A DNA stretch of 40,588 nucleotides from an uncultured Ruminococcus sp. (GCA_947627275.1 CANQVK010000023.1:1-40588), one strand, 5' to 3'; positions 8,637 through 17,368 are shown, counted from the stretch's first letter. Notes: generated by a model from the sequence alone, not told the origin. Numbers and translations are program-made.

Positions 8637-9995
8637 TTAATTCTTTAAGCTGTGCATGGGAGCAGGTATACGTCCGCCTCGGTTTATGAATTTAGCTGCC
8701 GATTTCTCCCTGACAGGCATAACGGGACCGCTGCCGAGAAGTCCGCCGAATTCAAGCGTTTCGCCCTCTTTCTTGCCTACAGCGGGGATAAGCCGAACTG
8801 CCGTTGTCTTTGTGTTGACCATGCCTATAGCGGCTTCGTCTGCGATAATGGCTGAAATTGTTTCGGGAGCGATCTCTCCGGGAACAACTATCATATCAAG
8901 TCCGACAGAGCATACTGCTGTCATAGCTTCAAGCTTTTCAAGGCTGAGAACTCCTGCTACAGCAGCGTCTATCATTCCTGCGTCCTCCGACACGGGGATA
9001 AATGCGCCCGAAAGTCCGCCGACTGTTGAAGAAGCCATAACGCCGCCTTTCTTTACAGCGTCGTTAAGCATTGCAAGGCATGCCGTAGTGCCGTGAGTTC
9101 CGCACATTTCAAGACCCATTTCTTCAAGGATATGAGCTACGCTGTCTCCGATCGCAGGAGTGGGAGCAAGCGAAAGGTCAACGATACCGAAAGGAACGTT
9201 CAGCAGTTCAGAAGCGCGCGCTCCGACAAGCTGACCCATACGTGTGATCTTGAAAGCGGTCTTTTTAATAATGTCCGCAAGCTCGTTTATGGAAGCGTCG
9301 GGGTACTTGCTGAGGGCGGAGCGGACGACGCCGGGACCCGATACTCCGACATGTATTTCGCAGTCGGGTTCGCCTATGCCGTGGAATGCGCCTGCCATAA
9401 AGGGGTTATCCTCAACGGCGTTGCAGAAAACTACAAGCTTTGCCGCACCGATGCAATCACGGTCAGCGGTTCTTTCGGCAGTTTCCTTAACTATTTGTCC
9501 CATGAGCTTTACGGCGTCCATATTGATACCCGATTTTGTCGATCCTATATTGACCGATGAGCAGATGTTCTGAGTTATGTCAAGAGCCTCGGGAATGGAG
9601 CGGATTAGAGCTTCGTCCCCCGGGGAAAATCCCTTATGTACGAGGGCTGAATAGCCGCCTATGAAGTTGACTCCGCATGTATCTGCGGCTCTTTGGAGCG
9701 CCTTTGCAAATTTAACGGGATCATCATTGGGGCATACGGCGGCGAGCATAGCGATAGGAGTTACAGAAATACGCTTATTAACTATCGGTATACCGTATTC
9801 CTTTTCGATCTTCTGACCAACGGCTACAAGATTACCTGCCTTTGAGACGATCTTGTCGTATACCTTTTCACATGCCCTGTCAATATCGGTATCTATGCAG
9901 TCAAGAAGGGATATACCCATAGTAATAGTACGAATATCAAGACATTCGTCCTGTATCATACGTATCGTTTCCAATATGTTATATACGTTAAGCAT
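8637..9995 (-). CDS. UPF0210 (PFL) family protein
   Basis: 452 residues, the usual length for this family. Conserved stretches include [12 protein letters not shown] near the N-terminus, [12 protein letters not shown], and a glycine-rich core ([24 protein letters not shown]). The family is widespread in Clostridia, archaea and some streptococci; its function is unproven, though it is nearly always paired with a small ACT-domain protein, as here (27 bp upstream). A good AGGAAG ribosome site precedes the ATG. Confidence 0.92.
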   Translation of the reverse strand: MLNVYNILETIRMIQDECLDIRTITMGISLLDCIDTDIDRACEKVYDKIVSKAGNLVAVGQKIEKEYGIPIVNKRISVTPIAMLAAVCPNDDPVKFAKALQRAADTCGVNFIGGYSALVHKGFSPGDEALIRSIPEALDITQNICSSVNIGSTKSGINMDAVKLMGQIVKETAERTADRDCIGAAKLVVFCNAVEDNPFMAGAFHGIGEPDCEIHVGVSGPGVVRSALSKYPDASINELADIIKKTAFKITRMGQLVGARASELLNVPFGIVDLSLAPTPAIGDSVAHILEEMGLEMCGTHGTTACLAMLNDAVKKGGVMASSTVGGLSGAFIPVSEDAGMIDAAVAGVLSLEKLEAMTAVCSVGLDMIVVPGEIAPETISAIIADEAAIGMVNTKTTAVRLIPAVGKKEGETLEFGGLLGSGPVMPVREKSAAKFINRGGRIPAPMHSLKN

Positions 9996-10022
9996 TTTGC
10001 AGCTTCCTTTCTGTGCAGACGG

Positions 10023-10292
10023 TTATATATTGTGCATGGAATTGAAAATATCCTCGTGCATGGTATGTATGGACAGTCCGAGCTTCTCGCCGAGTTTTGT
10101 CATATCGTCCGCAAGCTGAGAAAAATCTTCAGTCATATCGGTAATATCTACGAGCATGATCATAGCGAACATATCCTGAAGAACGCTCTGTGTCACTTCG
10201 ATAACGTTTGCGCCCATATCGGAGCAAACGCCGCTTACCTTATGGAGAATACCAACATTATCCTTTCCGATTACAGTTACAACAGCTCTCAT
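10023..10292 (-). CDS. ACT-domain protein, UPF0237 family
   Basis: 89 residues forming a single ACT domain (MRAVVTVIGKDNVGILHKVS at the start, then ANVIEVTQSVLQDMFAMIMLVD). The start was set at 10292 because GGAGG lies 8 bp upstream; a longer frame to 10325 lacks a site and would add an atypical N-terminus. ACT domains bind amino acids or similar ligands. The constant pairing with UPF0210 suggests it is a regulatory subunit or ligand sensor for that protein. Confidence 0.92.
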   Translation of the reverse strand: MRAVVTVIGKDNVGILHKVSGVCSDMGANVIEVTQSVLQDMFAMIMLVDITDMTEDFSQLADDMTKLGEKLGLSIHTMHEDIFNSMHNI

Positions 10293-10310
10293 AAAAATAC
10301 CTCCGTTTGA

Positions 10311-10334
10311 GAATCCGTAGGTCAATACGGATTC
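10311..10334. promoter_or_regulatory. Palindrome in the leader of the ACT/UPF0210/kinase operon
   Basis: GAATCCGTA and TACGGATTC form a perfect 9-bp inverted repeat with a 6-nt loop (10311-10319, 10326-10334). It lies between the minus-strand -10 box (10353-10358) and the ACT gene's ribosome site. It could be an operator or a leader hairpin. Confidence 0.55.
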
Positions 10335-10352
10335 TAAAAATATATCCTCTTA

Positions 10353-10358
10353 ATTATA
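10353..10358 (-). promoter_or_regulatory. Probable -10 box for the ACT/UPF0210/kinase operon
   Basis: TATAAT on the minus strand, 61 bp before the ACT start codon. The -35 region is A/T-rich without a good match. Confidence 0.45.
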
Positions 10359-10476
10359 ACATAAAAATAAAAAAAAATAAAGACTTATAATTATTTTTTT
10401 GATTTAACTTATTTTAACTCTGTGATTTTTCTGTCATAACTTAAAAAATGATTTCCGTGAAATTTTTCCGCAACAG

Positions 10477-10505
10477 TTGCAATTTTGAAGCTAATATGAT
10501 ATAAT
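10477..10505 (+). promoter_or_regulatory. Promoter of the PHP phosphatase operon
   Basis: TTGCAA (10477-10482), a 17-bp spacer and TATAAT (10500-10505), with an extended -10 TG at 10497-10498. It should start transcription about 45 bp before the TTG start at 10559. Confidence 0.7.
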
Positions 10506-10558
10506 AATTACATATTTGATCAACGGCTGTTCCGACCGACTTGAAAAGGGGTGTTATA

Positions 10559-11404
10559 TTGAAGCTTACAGACTGTCATACACATACGCAGTATTCCATG
10601 GACAGCGATGCCGATATTGTACAGATGATAGAACGTGCAAGGGAACTCGGTTTGTCCGCATACGCCGTTACCGATCATTGTGAGTGCAACTGCTGGTATC
10701 CAAAGGAACATTACGAGAATACGGAACTTTTTGATTATTTCAATTACAAGGACGATTTTGAAGCCTCCATTTCGGCGGTAACAGAGCTTAAAGAAAAATA
10801 CAGCGGTTTTGAGCTGATTTGCGGAACTGAGCTGGGTCAGCCTATGGAGGCGCTTGATATAGCCGAAAAGGTCGTAAGCGATACGCGCCTCGACTTTGTT
10901 ATAGCGTCGTTGCATCAGATCAGAGGCGAAAAGGATTTCTACTACATAAACTATTACCATATGACCTCCGATGAGATAAACAAGCTTCTCGAGGGGTATT
11001 TTATGGGGATATACGAAATGTGCAAATGGGGAAAGTTCGATATTCTGGGACATCTGACCTACTGCCTGAGATATATGAAGATACGCAACAACATAACTCC
11101 GAATCTCAGGCGCTTTGACGAGATAATAGCCGAAAGTCTGAGAGAACTGATTCGCAAAGGGAAAGGCATAGAGATAAATACTTCGGGGATACGTCAGGGC
11201 TTCGGAGCAACATTTCCGTCGCTGAAATACGTAAAGCTTTTCCGTGAACTTGGCGGAAAAATAATAACGGTCGGCTCTGATGCTCACAAGATCAAGGATC
11301 TGGGGGCGAATATTTCCGACGGTGTCGAGATTGCCAAAGCTGCCGGATTTACGGAGATCTGTTATTTTAAGCAAAGAAAGCCTTATTTTATTAAAATAGA
11401 TTAG
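10559..11404 (+). CDS. PHP-domain histidinol-phosphatase (HisK-like)
   Basis: 281 residues from a TTG start; AAAGGGGTG lies 7 bp upstream, which favours it over the TTG at 10541 that overlaps that site. The PHP metal-binding motifs are all present: HTHTQYSMD near the N-terminus, TDHCE, GTELGQ, ASLHQ, ILGHL and GSDAHK near the C-terminus. By family this is a metal-dependent phosphoesterase, most often histidinol-phosphate phosphatase of histidine synthesis. No other his genes are in the window, so the exact substrate is open. First gene of a run including Lrp regulator, aminotransferase and ispE. Confidence 0.8.
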   Translation: MKLTDCHTHTQYSMDSDADIVQMIERARELGLSAYAVTDHCECNCWYPKEHYENTELFDYFNYKDDFEASISAVTELKEKYSGFELICGTELGQPMEALDIAEKVVSDTRLDFVIASLHQIRGEKDFYYINYYHMTSDEINKLLEGYFMGIYEMCKWGKFDILGHLTYCLRYMKIRNNITPNLRRFDEIIAESLRELIRKGKGIEINTSGIRQGFGATFPSLKYVKLFRELGGKIITVGSDAHKIKDLGANISDGVEIAKAAGFTEICYFKQRKPYFIKID

Positions 11405-11438
11405 TCTATGCGATTACAGTATGAAAGGATATGATCAA

Positions 11439-11918
11439 ATGAAAAACGAGATAATCGGAATTTTACAGCAGAATGCCCGTATTTCCAACACGGCTATGGG
11501 GGAAATGCTCGGTATCTCTCCAGAAGAAGCGGCTGCGGAGATACGCAGACTTGAAGAAGCCGGAGTTATCAGGGGGTACAGCGTTATACTGAACGATGAA
11601 AAGTTTGACAGCTCTACAGTATATGCCACGATCCAGCTTAAGGTTACGCCTCAGCGTGACTGCGGCTTTGACGATATTGCGAAAACTATCATGATGTACG
11701 ACGAGGTGGAGAGCGTGAGCCTTATGTCGTCGGGAGCATACGACCTGTCCGTGGAGGTCAAGGGCGGAACCCTTAAGGACGTAGCGTTTTTTGTTTCCGA
11801 AAGACTTGCGACCATTGACGGAGTATTGTCAACGTCTACCCATTTTCTGCTCAAAAAATACAAAGAAAAAGGAATCTTCATTGACGATGACGATACTGAT
11901 GAAAGGGGACTGGGTTAA
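11439..11918 (+). CDS. Lrp/AsnC-family transcriptional regulator
   Basis: 159 residues. An N-terminal helix-turn-helix (NARISNTAMGEMLGISPEEAAAEI) is followed by a RAM/ACT-like ligand-binding domain (VSLMSSGAYDLSVEVKGG). The ATG at 11439 has AAAGGA 9 bp upstream and is preferred to the in-frame ATG at 11421. It stops 2 bp before the aminotransferase start. This regulator-aminotransferase pairing is common in Firmicutes and suggests amino-acid-responsive control of the gene next to it. Confidence 0.88.
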   Translation: MKNEIIGILQQNARISNTAMGEMLGISPEEAAAEIRRLEEAGVIRGYSVILNDEKFDSSTVYATIQLKVTPQRDCGFDDIAKTIMMYDEVESVSLMSSGAYDLSVEVKGGTLKDVAFFVSERLATIDGVLSTSTHFLLKKYKEKGIFIDDDDTDERGLG

Positions 11919-11920
11919 AA

Positions 11921-13108
11921 GTGATAGATTACGATAAGGTTCTTTCCAATAAAATAAAGAATATCAAGCCCTCGGGAATACGTAAATTCTTTGATATTGC
12001 CGCAACCATGGAGGGCGTTATCTCTCTCGGCGTCGGCGAACCCGATTTCTCTACGCCGTGGGTGATACGAAAGGCGGCTATACAAGTTCTGGAGCGCAGA
12101 CATATCGTCTACGGGCCTAATCTCGGTATAGCTCCTCTGAGAGAGGCTATTTCTAAGCATATTGAGAAAAAACACGGCGTAAAATACGACCCATCCTGCG
12201 AACTGATCGTTACCGTAGGAGGTTCGGAGGCTATTGATCTTGCCGTGCGGGGAATCATCGACCCGGGAGACGAGGTTCTTATCGTTGAGCCGTGCTTCGT
12301 CTGCTATGCGCCTCTTGTCGAGCTGATGGGCGGAGTTGCCGTATCAGTACCGACTCGTATAGAGAACAATTTCAAGCTTACGATCGACGATCTTAGAGAT
12401 AAGGTCACGGAACGCACAAAGCTGATCATCCTGCCTTTCCCGAACAATCCCACGGGAGCTATCATGACAAGGGAGGATCTTGAGCCGATAGCTGAATTTC
12501 TCCGTAATACAAACATCATGGTGCTGTCTGATGAGATCTACTCTGAGCTTACATACGGCAGACGGCACTTTTCAATAATCGAACTGCCCGATATGGCGGA
12601 ACGCACGATATATGTCAATGGCTTTTCAAAGGCATACGCCATGACAGGCTGGCGGCTCGGCTATGTGGCAGCTCCCGAGCCGATAATACATCAGATATTC
12701 AAGATACATCAGTACGGCATAATGTGCAGTCCCTATATAAGTCAGAATGCGGCTATCGAGGCGCTTAATTCCTGCGATTCAGAGGTGGCGAAAATGGTTG
12801 ACGAATACAATATACGCCGCCGCTATCTTGTAAGCGAGTTCAACAGGCTGGGGTTGTCATGCTTCAATCCCGAGGGAGCGTTTTACGTGTTCCCGTGTAT
12901 CAGGAGTACGGGACTGACCAGCGAGGAATTTTGCGAAAGACTGCTGTTTGAGGAGAAAGTCGCCGCTGTTCCCGGAAGTGCGTTCGGAGAGTCGGGCGAG
13001 GGCTATATACGCATATCCTACGCATATTCTCTTAAACATCTTATGGAAGCCATGAGCCGTATCGAGGATTTCCTGAAACGTCTGGAGGCTGAAAAAAATG
13101 AGAGTTAA
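11921..13108 (+). CDS. PLP-dependent class I/II aminotransferase
   Basis: 395 residues, GTG start with GAAAGGGGA about 11 bp upstream. It has the family's PNNPTG loop, SDEIYSELTYG, the PLP-lysine motif NGFSKAYAMTGWRLGY (Lys237) and the C-terminal arginine motif YIRISYAYS. Closest in style to aspartate/aromatic aminotransferases (PatA-like); the amino donor cannot be fixed from sequence. It overlaps ispE by 11 bp, so the two are co-translated. Confidence 0.9.
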   Translation: MIDYDKVLSNKIKNIKPSGIRKFFDIAATMEGVISLGVGEPDFSTPWVIRKAAIQVLERRHIVYGPNLGIAPLREAISKHIEKKHGVKYDPSCELIVTVGGSEAIDLAVRGIIDPGDEVLIVEPCFVCYAPLVELMGGVAVSVPTRIENNFKLTIDDLRDKVTERTKLIILPFPNNPTGAIMTREDLEPIAEFLRNTNIMVLSDEIYSELTYGRRHFSIIELPDMAERTIYVNGFSKAYAMTGWRLGYVAAPEPIIHQIFKIHQYGIMCSPYISQNAAIEALNSCDSEVAKMVDEYNIRRRYLVSEFNRLGLSCFNPEGAFYVFPCIRSTGLTSEEFCERLLFEEKVAAVPGSAFGESGEGYIRISYAYSLKHLMEAMSRIEDFLKRLEAEKNES

Positions 13109-13955
13109 AGCAGCGGCAAAGGTCAACCTTGCTCTTGACGTTACAGGCAGACTTCCGAACGGCTATCATTCTATTGAAAGCGTTTTTCAGACTGTGGGAA
13201 TTTATGATGAGGTCACGGTCGAACTTATCGAAAACGGTATCGAACTGACATGTGAAACGCTTGATACATTCGTATTTGATGATAATATACCGTGCGATGA
13301 AAGAAACATCGCATACAAAGCCGCAGGAATGTTCCTTGAGGAGAACGGACTTGAAACAGGGTGCAGAATCCACATAAAGAAAGGTATTCCCTCTCAGGCA
13401 GGCATGGGCGGCGGAAGTACCGATGCGGCGGCTGTGCTGTACTGCCTTTCAAAGCTTACAGGGAAATCATTTTCAGCACCCGAAAAGCTCGGAGCCGACG
13501 TACCGTTTCTGCTTGCGGGCGGAACGGCTTATGTGACGGGAATCGGCGAGAAAATCAGTAAAATTGTCGACTGTTCGGGAAAAATACTTGTGATCGCAAA
13601 GGGAAAAGATGGCGTTTCAACTGCAAAAGCTTATGCTGAAATAGACGCTCTTGAAGCTCCTGCTCCTGTCCGTGTAAAAGAACTGGTAAACGCAATAGAA
13701 ACGGGCGGAAATATTTCTGATTATATCGGGAATATCTTTGAGGAAGCGGTAAACCTCCGGGAAGTTGACGATATAAAGCAAAAAATGCTTATGTTTGGCG
13801 CGGAAACCGCCTGCATGACAGGAAGCGGTTCGGCGGTTTTCGGTATCTTTGATACGTCTGAAAAAGCGGAAGTATGCGTCAACGCTCTTGAAAAGGACGG
13901 ATATTTTGTCAGAATATGCGAAACCGTTCCCGAAACATTTATAGCGATCCAATAA
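13098..13955 (+). CDS. ispE: 4-diphosphocytidyl-2-C-methyl-D-erythritol kinase
   Basis: 285 residues. GHMP-kinase features are present: N-terminal AAAKVNLALDVTGRLPNGYH, the phosphate loop GIPSQAGMGGGSTDAAA, and the C-terminal MTGSGSAVFGIF motif. It phosphorylates CDP-methylerythritol in the non-mevalonate isoprenoid pathway. It overlaps the aminotransferase by 11 bp. A hairpin-rich element begins at its stop codon and separates it from the terminator at 14131. Confidence 0.95.
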   Translation: MRVKAAAKVNLALDVTGRLPNGYHSIESVFQTVGIYDEVTVELIENGIELTCETLDTFVFDDNIPCDERNIAYKAAGMFLEENGLETGCRIHIKKGIPSQAGMGGGSTDAAAVLYCLSKLTGKSFSAPEKLGADVPFLLAGGTAYVTGIGEKISKIVDCSGKILVIAKGKDGVSTAKAYAEIDALEAPAPVRVKELVNAIETGGNISDYIGNIFEEAVNLREVDDIKQKMLMFGAETACMTGSGSAVFGIFDTSEKAEVCVNALEKDGYFVRICETVPETFIAIQ

Positions 13956-14127
13956 CTATTTGCCATTTATGGGATTTTTTACTGCTGTAGGTACACATTA
14001 CGCCGTGTCCGCACTGAGGGAACGCCCTCTCTTGCAGGGCGTTCCCTCTTTCCAAATACTCCTGCGGACTGTTTGGAAATTCACCCTTTGGAATCCCAAT
14101 ATTAGTTTGCTTAAGTTAATAACATTC
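13954..14127 (-). mobile_element. Hairpin-rich miniature element, internally deleted copy
   Basis: Reverse-orientation copy of the element at 21958-22286. Shared parts are the AACTTAAGCAAACTAAT end (14109-14125), GGGATTCCAAAGGG, GTGAATTTCCAAACAG, and the 12-bp-stem hairpin AGGGAACGCCCT / AGGGCGTTCCCT (14017-14047). The long copy's middle (about 22001-22150) is missing and the junction falls on the shared AAAGGG, as expected for deletion between short repeats. The terminal repeats are decayed. It abuts the ispE stop codon. Confidence 0.75.
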
Positions 14128-14130
14128 CTT

Positions 14131-14158
14131 GGGAGCATTATAATGCTCCTTTTTATTT
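14131..14158 (+). terminator. Intrinsic terminator of the ispE operon
   Basis: The perfect palindrome GGAGCATTATAATGCTCC (14132-14149) is followed by TTTTTATTT. It lies just beyond the mobile element that separates it from ispE. Confidence 0.85.
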
Positions 14159-14179
14159 GAAAAATATTTTTAAAACCCC

Positions 14180-14208
14180 TTGACAAATTGTATATACAAG
14201 TGTATAAT
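14180..14208 (+). promoter_or_regulatory. Consensus sigma-A promoter with embedded operator for the GntR/ABC operon
   Basis: TTGACA (14180-14185), a 17-bp spacer and TATAAT (14203-14208) match consensus exactly. The spacer contains the perfect palindrome TTGTATATACAA (14188-14199), and a second GTATATA-rich palindromic tract (to about 14230) follows the -10. Such sites fit autorepression by the GntR protein encoded just downstream (inference). Confidence 0.85.
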
Positions 14209-14258
14209 GTGTATATAGTATATATACAATTTTGATTCTATCACAGGAGCGCGCACCT

Positions 14259-14636
14259 ATGGATATAATTATCAGTAATTCTTCCGGAGAGCCTATCTAT
14301 AATCAGATAAGCTCCCAGATCAAGACAATGATCCTTGACGGCAGATTAAAGGAGGGGGACGCCCTTCCTTCAATGAGAAGCCTTGCTCAGCAGCTCAGGA
14401 TCAGCGTAATAACCACAAAAAGAGCCTATGAGGAACTGGAGCGTGACGGCTTCATAGAGTCCTACACAGGCAAGGGAAGCTTTGTAAAAGCTCAGAACGC
14501 CGAGCTTTTCCGTGAAGAGCAGCTCCGCCTTATAGAGGAGATGCTTTCCAATGTATGCGATAAGGCGAAGCTTTGCGGAATAGAGCTTGACGAGCTTCGG
14601 GAAATTTTAGAAATAGTGTATGGAGGTCAGTTATGA
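14259..14636 (+). CDS. GntR-family (YtrA-type) transcriptional regulator
   Basis: 125 residues from the ATG at 14259, which has AGGAG 9 bp upstream; a TTG at 14232 lacks a site. A winged helix (PIYNQISSQIKTMILDGRLKEGDALPSMRSLAQQL, then VITTKRAYEELERDGFIESYTGKGSFV) is followed by a short helical tail, the layout of YtrA-subfamily regulators. These usually repress their own ABC-transporter operon and respond to cell-envelope stress or antibiotics. The stop codon overlaps the ABC ATPase start (ATGA). Confidence 0.92.
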   Translation: MDIIISNSSGEPIYNQISSQIKTMILDGRLKEGDALPSMRSLAQQLRISVITTKRAYEELERDGFIESYTGKGSFVKAQNAELFREEQLRLIEEMLSNVCDKAKLCGIELDELREILEIVYGGQL

Positions 14637-15514
14637 ACGATTCCTGCGAAAACGCGATCGAAATCAAGGGCGTTACAAAAAAGTACGACGGCTTTACGCT
14701 GAAAAATATCAGCTTCAATGTACCGAAGGGCAGTATTATGGGCTTTATCGGGCAGAACGGAGCCGGAAAAACCACAACAATAAGAAGTCTGCTGAATCTC
14801 GTCAAAATAGACGAGGGTGAGATAAAGCTGCTTGGACTTGACCATATCAGATCGGAACGGGCAATAAAGGAACGTATCGCCGTTGTATTCGACGAATTGC
14901 CTTTTCATGATATTTTCAATGCCAATCAGATGTCAAGAATTTTCAGCGGAATTTACATGAACTGGGATAATGAAACATACACAAATTATCTCGACCGCTT
15001 TCAGCTGCCGAGAAAAAAGAAGATAGGGCAGTTTTCAAAGGGTATGAAAATGAAGCTGCAAATCGCCTGCGCGCTCTCCCATAATGCGGAGCTGCTTGTT
15101 ATGGACGAGGCTACTACAGGTCTTGATCCGGTTGTGAGGAACGAAATACTTGACATTTTCCTTGAATATTTGCAGGACGAAAAACACAGTATCCTCATGA
15201 GCAGCCATATAACAGGCGATCTCGAGAAAATAGCCGACAGCGTCACTTTTATAGACAGAGGACAAATACTTTTAAGCGGCTATAAGGACGATGTTCTGGA
15301 AAGCCACGGAATTTTGAAGTGCAGCAGACGAGACTATAAAGACATTGACCCTGCGGACTTTGTAAGCGCGCGTCTCAACGATTACGGAGCGGAGGTGATG
15401 ATCTCCGATAAAGCGGCAATAAGCCGTAAATATTCTGGACTTATCATCGACCGCGCCGCCCTCGATGAGATCATGGTTTATTATGTCAACAGAAGCAAAA
15501 AAGAGTGGCGGTGA
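14633..15514 (+). CDS. ABC transporter ATP-binding protein (YtrB-like)
   Basis: 293 residues. Walker A GQNGAGKTTT (40-49), signature FSKGMKMKLQ, Walker B LLVMDEATTGLD and switch SSHITGDLE are all intact. A C-terminal extension of about 70 residues is typical of ATPases that serve ABC-2 exporters. GGAGGT lies just before the start, inside the regulator gene. It is expected to energise the two membrane proteins that follow. Confidence 0.93.
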   Translation: MNDSCENAIEIKGVTKKYDGFTLKNISFNVPKGSIMGFIGQNGAGKTTTIRSLLNLVKIDEGEIKLLGLDHIRSERAIKERIAVVFDELPFHDIFNANQMSRIFSGIYMNWDNETYTNYLDRFQLPRKKKIGQFSKGMKMKLQIACALSHNAELLVMDEATTGLDPVVRNEILDIFLEYLQDEKHSILMSSHITGDLEKIADSVTFIDRGQILLSGYKDDVLESHGILKCSRRDYKDIDPADFVSARLNDYGAEVMISDKAAISRKYSGLIIDRAALDEIMVYYVNRSKKEWR

Positions 15515-15520
15515 ACGGCT

Positions 15521-16309
15521 ATGAAAAAAATCGGCGCTTTAGTTTACAGGGAGCTTTTGATCTCCAAAAAATTTTATATTACGAGTTTTCTGATTGTATT
15601 TTGTTTTTCAGTTTTCGGATATCTTGTCCTTATGAGCATGGAATTTGGCAACATTGCAAAAATGTTTGAAGAAGTGGGCGAAGAATCTGCTGCTGTGTCG
15701 AAAAATTCAGCATACTATATTTTCAATTATTTTGCGGCGTTCATTTGGTGTATGCTCTTCAGCGAAAACGGAACGTCTGCGGCAGATATAAAAACCAAAT
15801 GGCGGTTATACGGATTTACTCTGCCTGTAACCGAAAAAGAAAACGCTCTGGTAAAACTGATTTTTAATGTATCCGGAATTATTTTGAGCTTTTTGGGAGC
15901 TATTTCAAACGGTCTTATAATTTCGGCAATATCGGGAATACGTTTTGATCTTGAACAAAACGTAAAGATATATTTCTTAATAATTTTGTTCTGGATGTTC
16001 AGCAACTTTTTCAGCTCTGTTGTACTTTCATGGGCAAGAACACAAAAGGAAGCCGGTCTTAGTGTGATCTTACAGATATTCATACTTCCCCTTACAGCAG
16101 CTGTGTGCTACTTTTTAATGAAAGGCAGCAAGGAGTTTTCTCCATATCTTTCGATAATATCCGGTGAAAAAATAGAATTTAACGCCTTGAAGGAATTGGG
16201 TGAGAAAATTCTTGAACGCTTCGGCGGATTTGCCCTGCCGTGCATACTTCTGCTTATTGTAATCAGCTATTTTGTTAATTTACGCATGATGAAAAGGAGG
16301 TACAAATAA
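15521..16309 (+). CDS. ABC-2-type membrane protein, first of a pair
   Basis: 262 residues with about six hydrophobic spans (near 20-40, 68-85, 110-135, 145-170, 185-205 and 235-255). The N-terminal ALVYRELLISKKFYITSF segment resembles other ABC-2 permeases of GntR-linked operons. It follows the ATPase by 6 bp. Probably exports or senses an envelope-active compound together with the next gene; the substrate is unknown. Confidence 0.8.
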   Translation: MKKIGALVYRELLISKKFYITSFLIVFCFSVFGYLVLMSMEFGNIAKMFEEVGEESAAVSKNSAYYIFNYFAAFIWCMLFSENGTSAADIKTKWRLYGFTLPVTEKENALVKLIFNVSGIILSFLGAISNGLIISAISGIRFDLEQNVKIYFLIILFWMFSNFFSSVVLSWARTQKEAGLSVILQIFILPLTAAVCYFLMKGSKEFSPYLSIISGEKIEFNALKELGEKILERFGGFALPCILLLIVISYFVNLRMMKRRYK

Positions 16310-17080
16310 ATGAACGGCTTATTATATAAGGAATTTCGACAGAACAGGATAGGCATTCTGTTCGCCGTATTTCTGCCGGCATTATTTTTTCTTTTTCCTG
16401 CATTTATGCCGATCGCCGACGATTCCGCCTATTCTGTCAAAGCGTCGCTCATAGAGTATGCGGAAGCAGGAGTGCTGTTAAAAGTATTATCTCTCGTCAT
16501 TGGTTTAATACTGTTTGATATGTTGACGCTTTCATTTTTATCGGCAGACGAAATGAAAAAATGGGCATATTTTTCTGCTTCAACTCCCAAGGGCATAAAA
16601 GGACAGGTATATACAAAATATGCTGTAATATTCATTACCGCAGGACTGGAACTTATATTGCTGACGATAACCAATGTGCTGCTGAATAAAGCAATTGAGA
16701 ACGTTACGGGTCAGGAAGTTCAGAACATGATAAAAATGCTCACATATTTCTTTTATATAGAGATTATCCTTAAAGCCATCGACCTGCCGTTTTCCATACG
16801 CTTCGGCGTAAAAAAAGGTTCCGCTGTAAAGACGTCAATGTTTATGGGCTTTTTTGTAATATTCATGATATATTTTCTTTTCGGTCCGATACCTTTGGAC
16901 AGCGACAGCTTTTTTGACGGGATCTTTGAGCTTTTCGAGAATTTTTTAAGCGGAAAATATTCGGAGCAGCTGAATGTTTTAAAATGTATCGTTCCTGCCG
17001 CCGCAATAGTAAGCTATGTACTCTCCTTTTTAATTTCCTGCAAGCTTTACATGAAAGGCGTTGAATCATACGACAAATAA
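16310..17080 (+). CDS. ABC-2-type membrane protein, second of a pair
   Basis: 256 residues with about six hydrophobic spans. The start codon directly follows the previous stop (TAA-ATG), with AAGGAGGT 9 bp upstream. The N-terminus LLYKEFRQNRIGILFAVFLPALFFLF is typical of ABC-2 subunits that start with a cytoplasmic elbow helix. It is likely the heterodimer partner of the preceding protein. Both membrane genes are more AT-rich than their neighbours. Confidence 0.8.
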   Translation: MNGLLYKEFRQNRIGILFAVFLPALFFLFPAFMPIADDSAYSVKASLIEYAEAGVLLKVLSLVIGLILFDMLTLSFLSADEMKKWAYFSASTPKGIKGQVYTKYAVIFITAGLELILLTITNVLLNKAIENVTGQEVQNMIKMLTYFFYIEIILKAIDLPFSIRFGVKKGSAVKTSMFMGFFVIFMIYFLFGPIPLDSDSFFDGIFELFENFLSGKYSEQLNVLKCIVPAAAIVSYVLSFLISCKLYMKGVESYDK

Positions 17081-17099
17081 GAAACGCCGTTATCTGTCA

Positions 17100-17261
17100 T
17101 TACAGAAATTCCACTTGAATTAAAGACAAGTTCGCTGATAAAAATTTCTCATAGCTGCGTTGTCGTCGTCACCGTGCGTCAGCACGCTTTCCTCCTCCGC
17201 CTTGCTATGAAAAATTTTTATTCAGCTCCTTTCATCTCCATTTCAGGTGGAATTGCTGTAA
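17100..17261. mobile_element. 162-bp inverted-repeat element (imperfect long hairpin)
   Basis: TTACAGAAATTCCACTTGAA (17100-17119) is mirrored at 17242-17261 with 18/20 matches. A second mirrored pair lies inside (GATAAAAATTTCTCATAGC, 17137-17155, against 17204-17222), and the centre is CGTGC-gtca-GCACG. No coding capacity. It looks like a miniature element lying after the ABC operon. Confidence 0.7.
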
Positions 17262-17265
17262 CCTA

Positions 17266-17350
17266 AGAGCCTGTTTAGTATCTCCCCATACGTTTTTTCA
17301 GCAAAATTATGCTCGAAAATCCGCATGCGCTGAGATACTGAACAGGCTCT
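17266..17350. mobile_element. 85-bp inverted-repeat element
   Basis: AGAGCCTGTTTAGTATCTC (17266-17284) is mirrored at 17332-17350 with a single mismatch and encloses 47 bp. It sits 4 bp from the preceding element and is a different family. It could also act as a hairpin between the ABC operon and the convergent radical SAM gene, though no T-run follows. Confidence 0.65.
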
Positions 17351-17368
17351 AAAACGAGGGCTTTTGAA

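Noticed and set aside
10520..11374. Long antisense open frames (for example 284 codons at 10520-11374, 318 at 28809-29765, 265 at 18425-19222)
   Set aside because: Each lies opposite a gene with clear family motifs, lacks a ribosome site, and has no recognisable domain.
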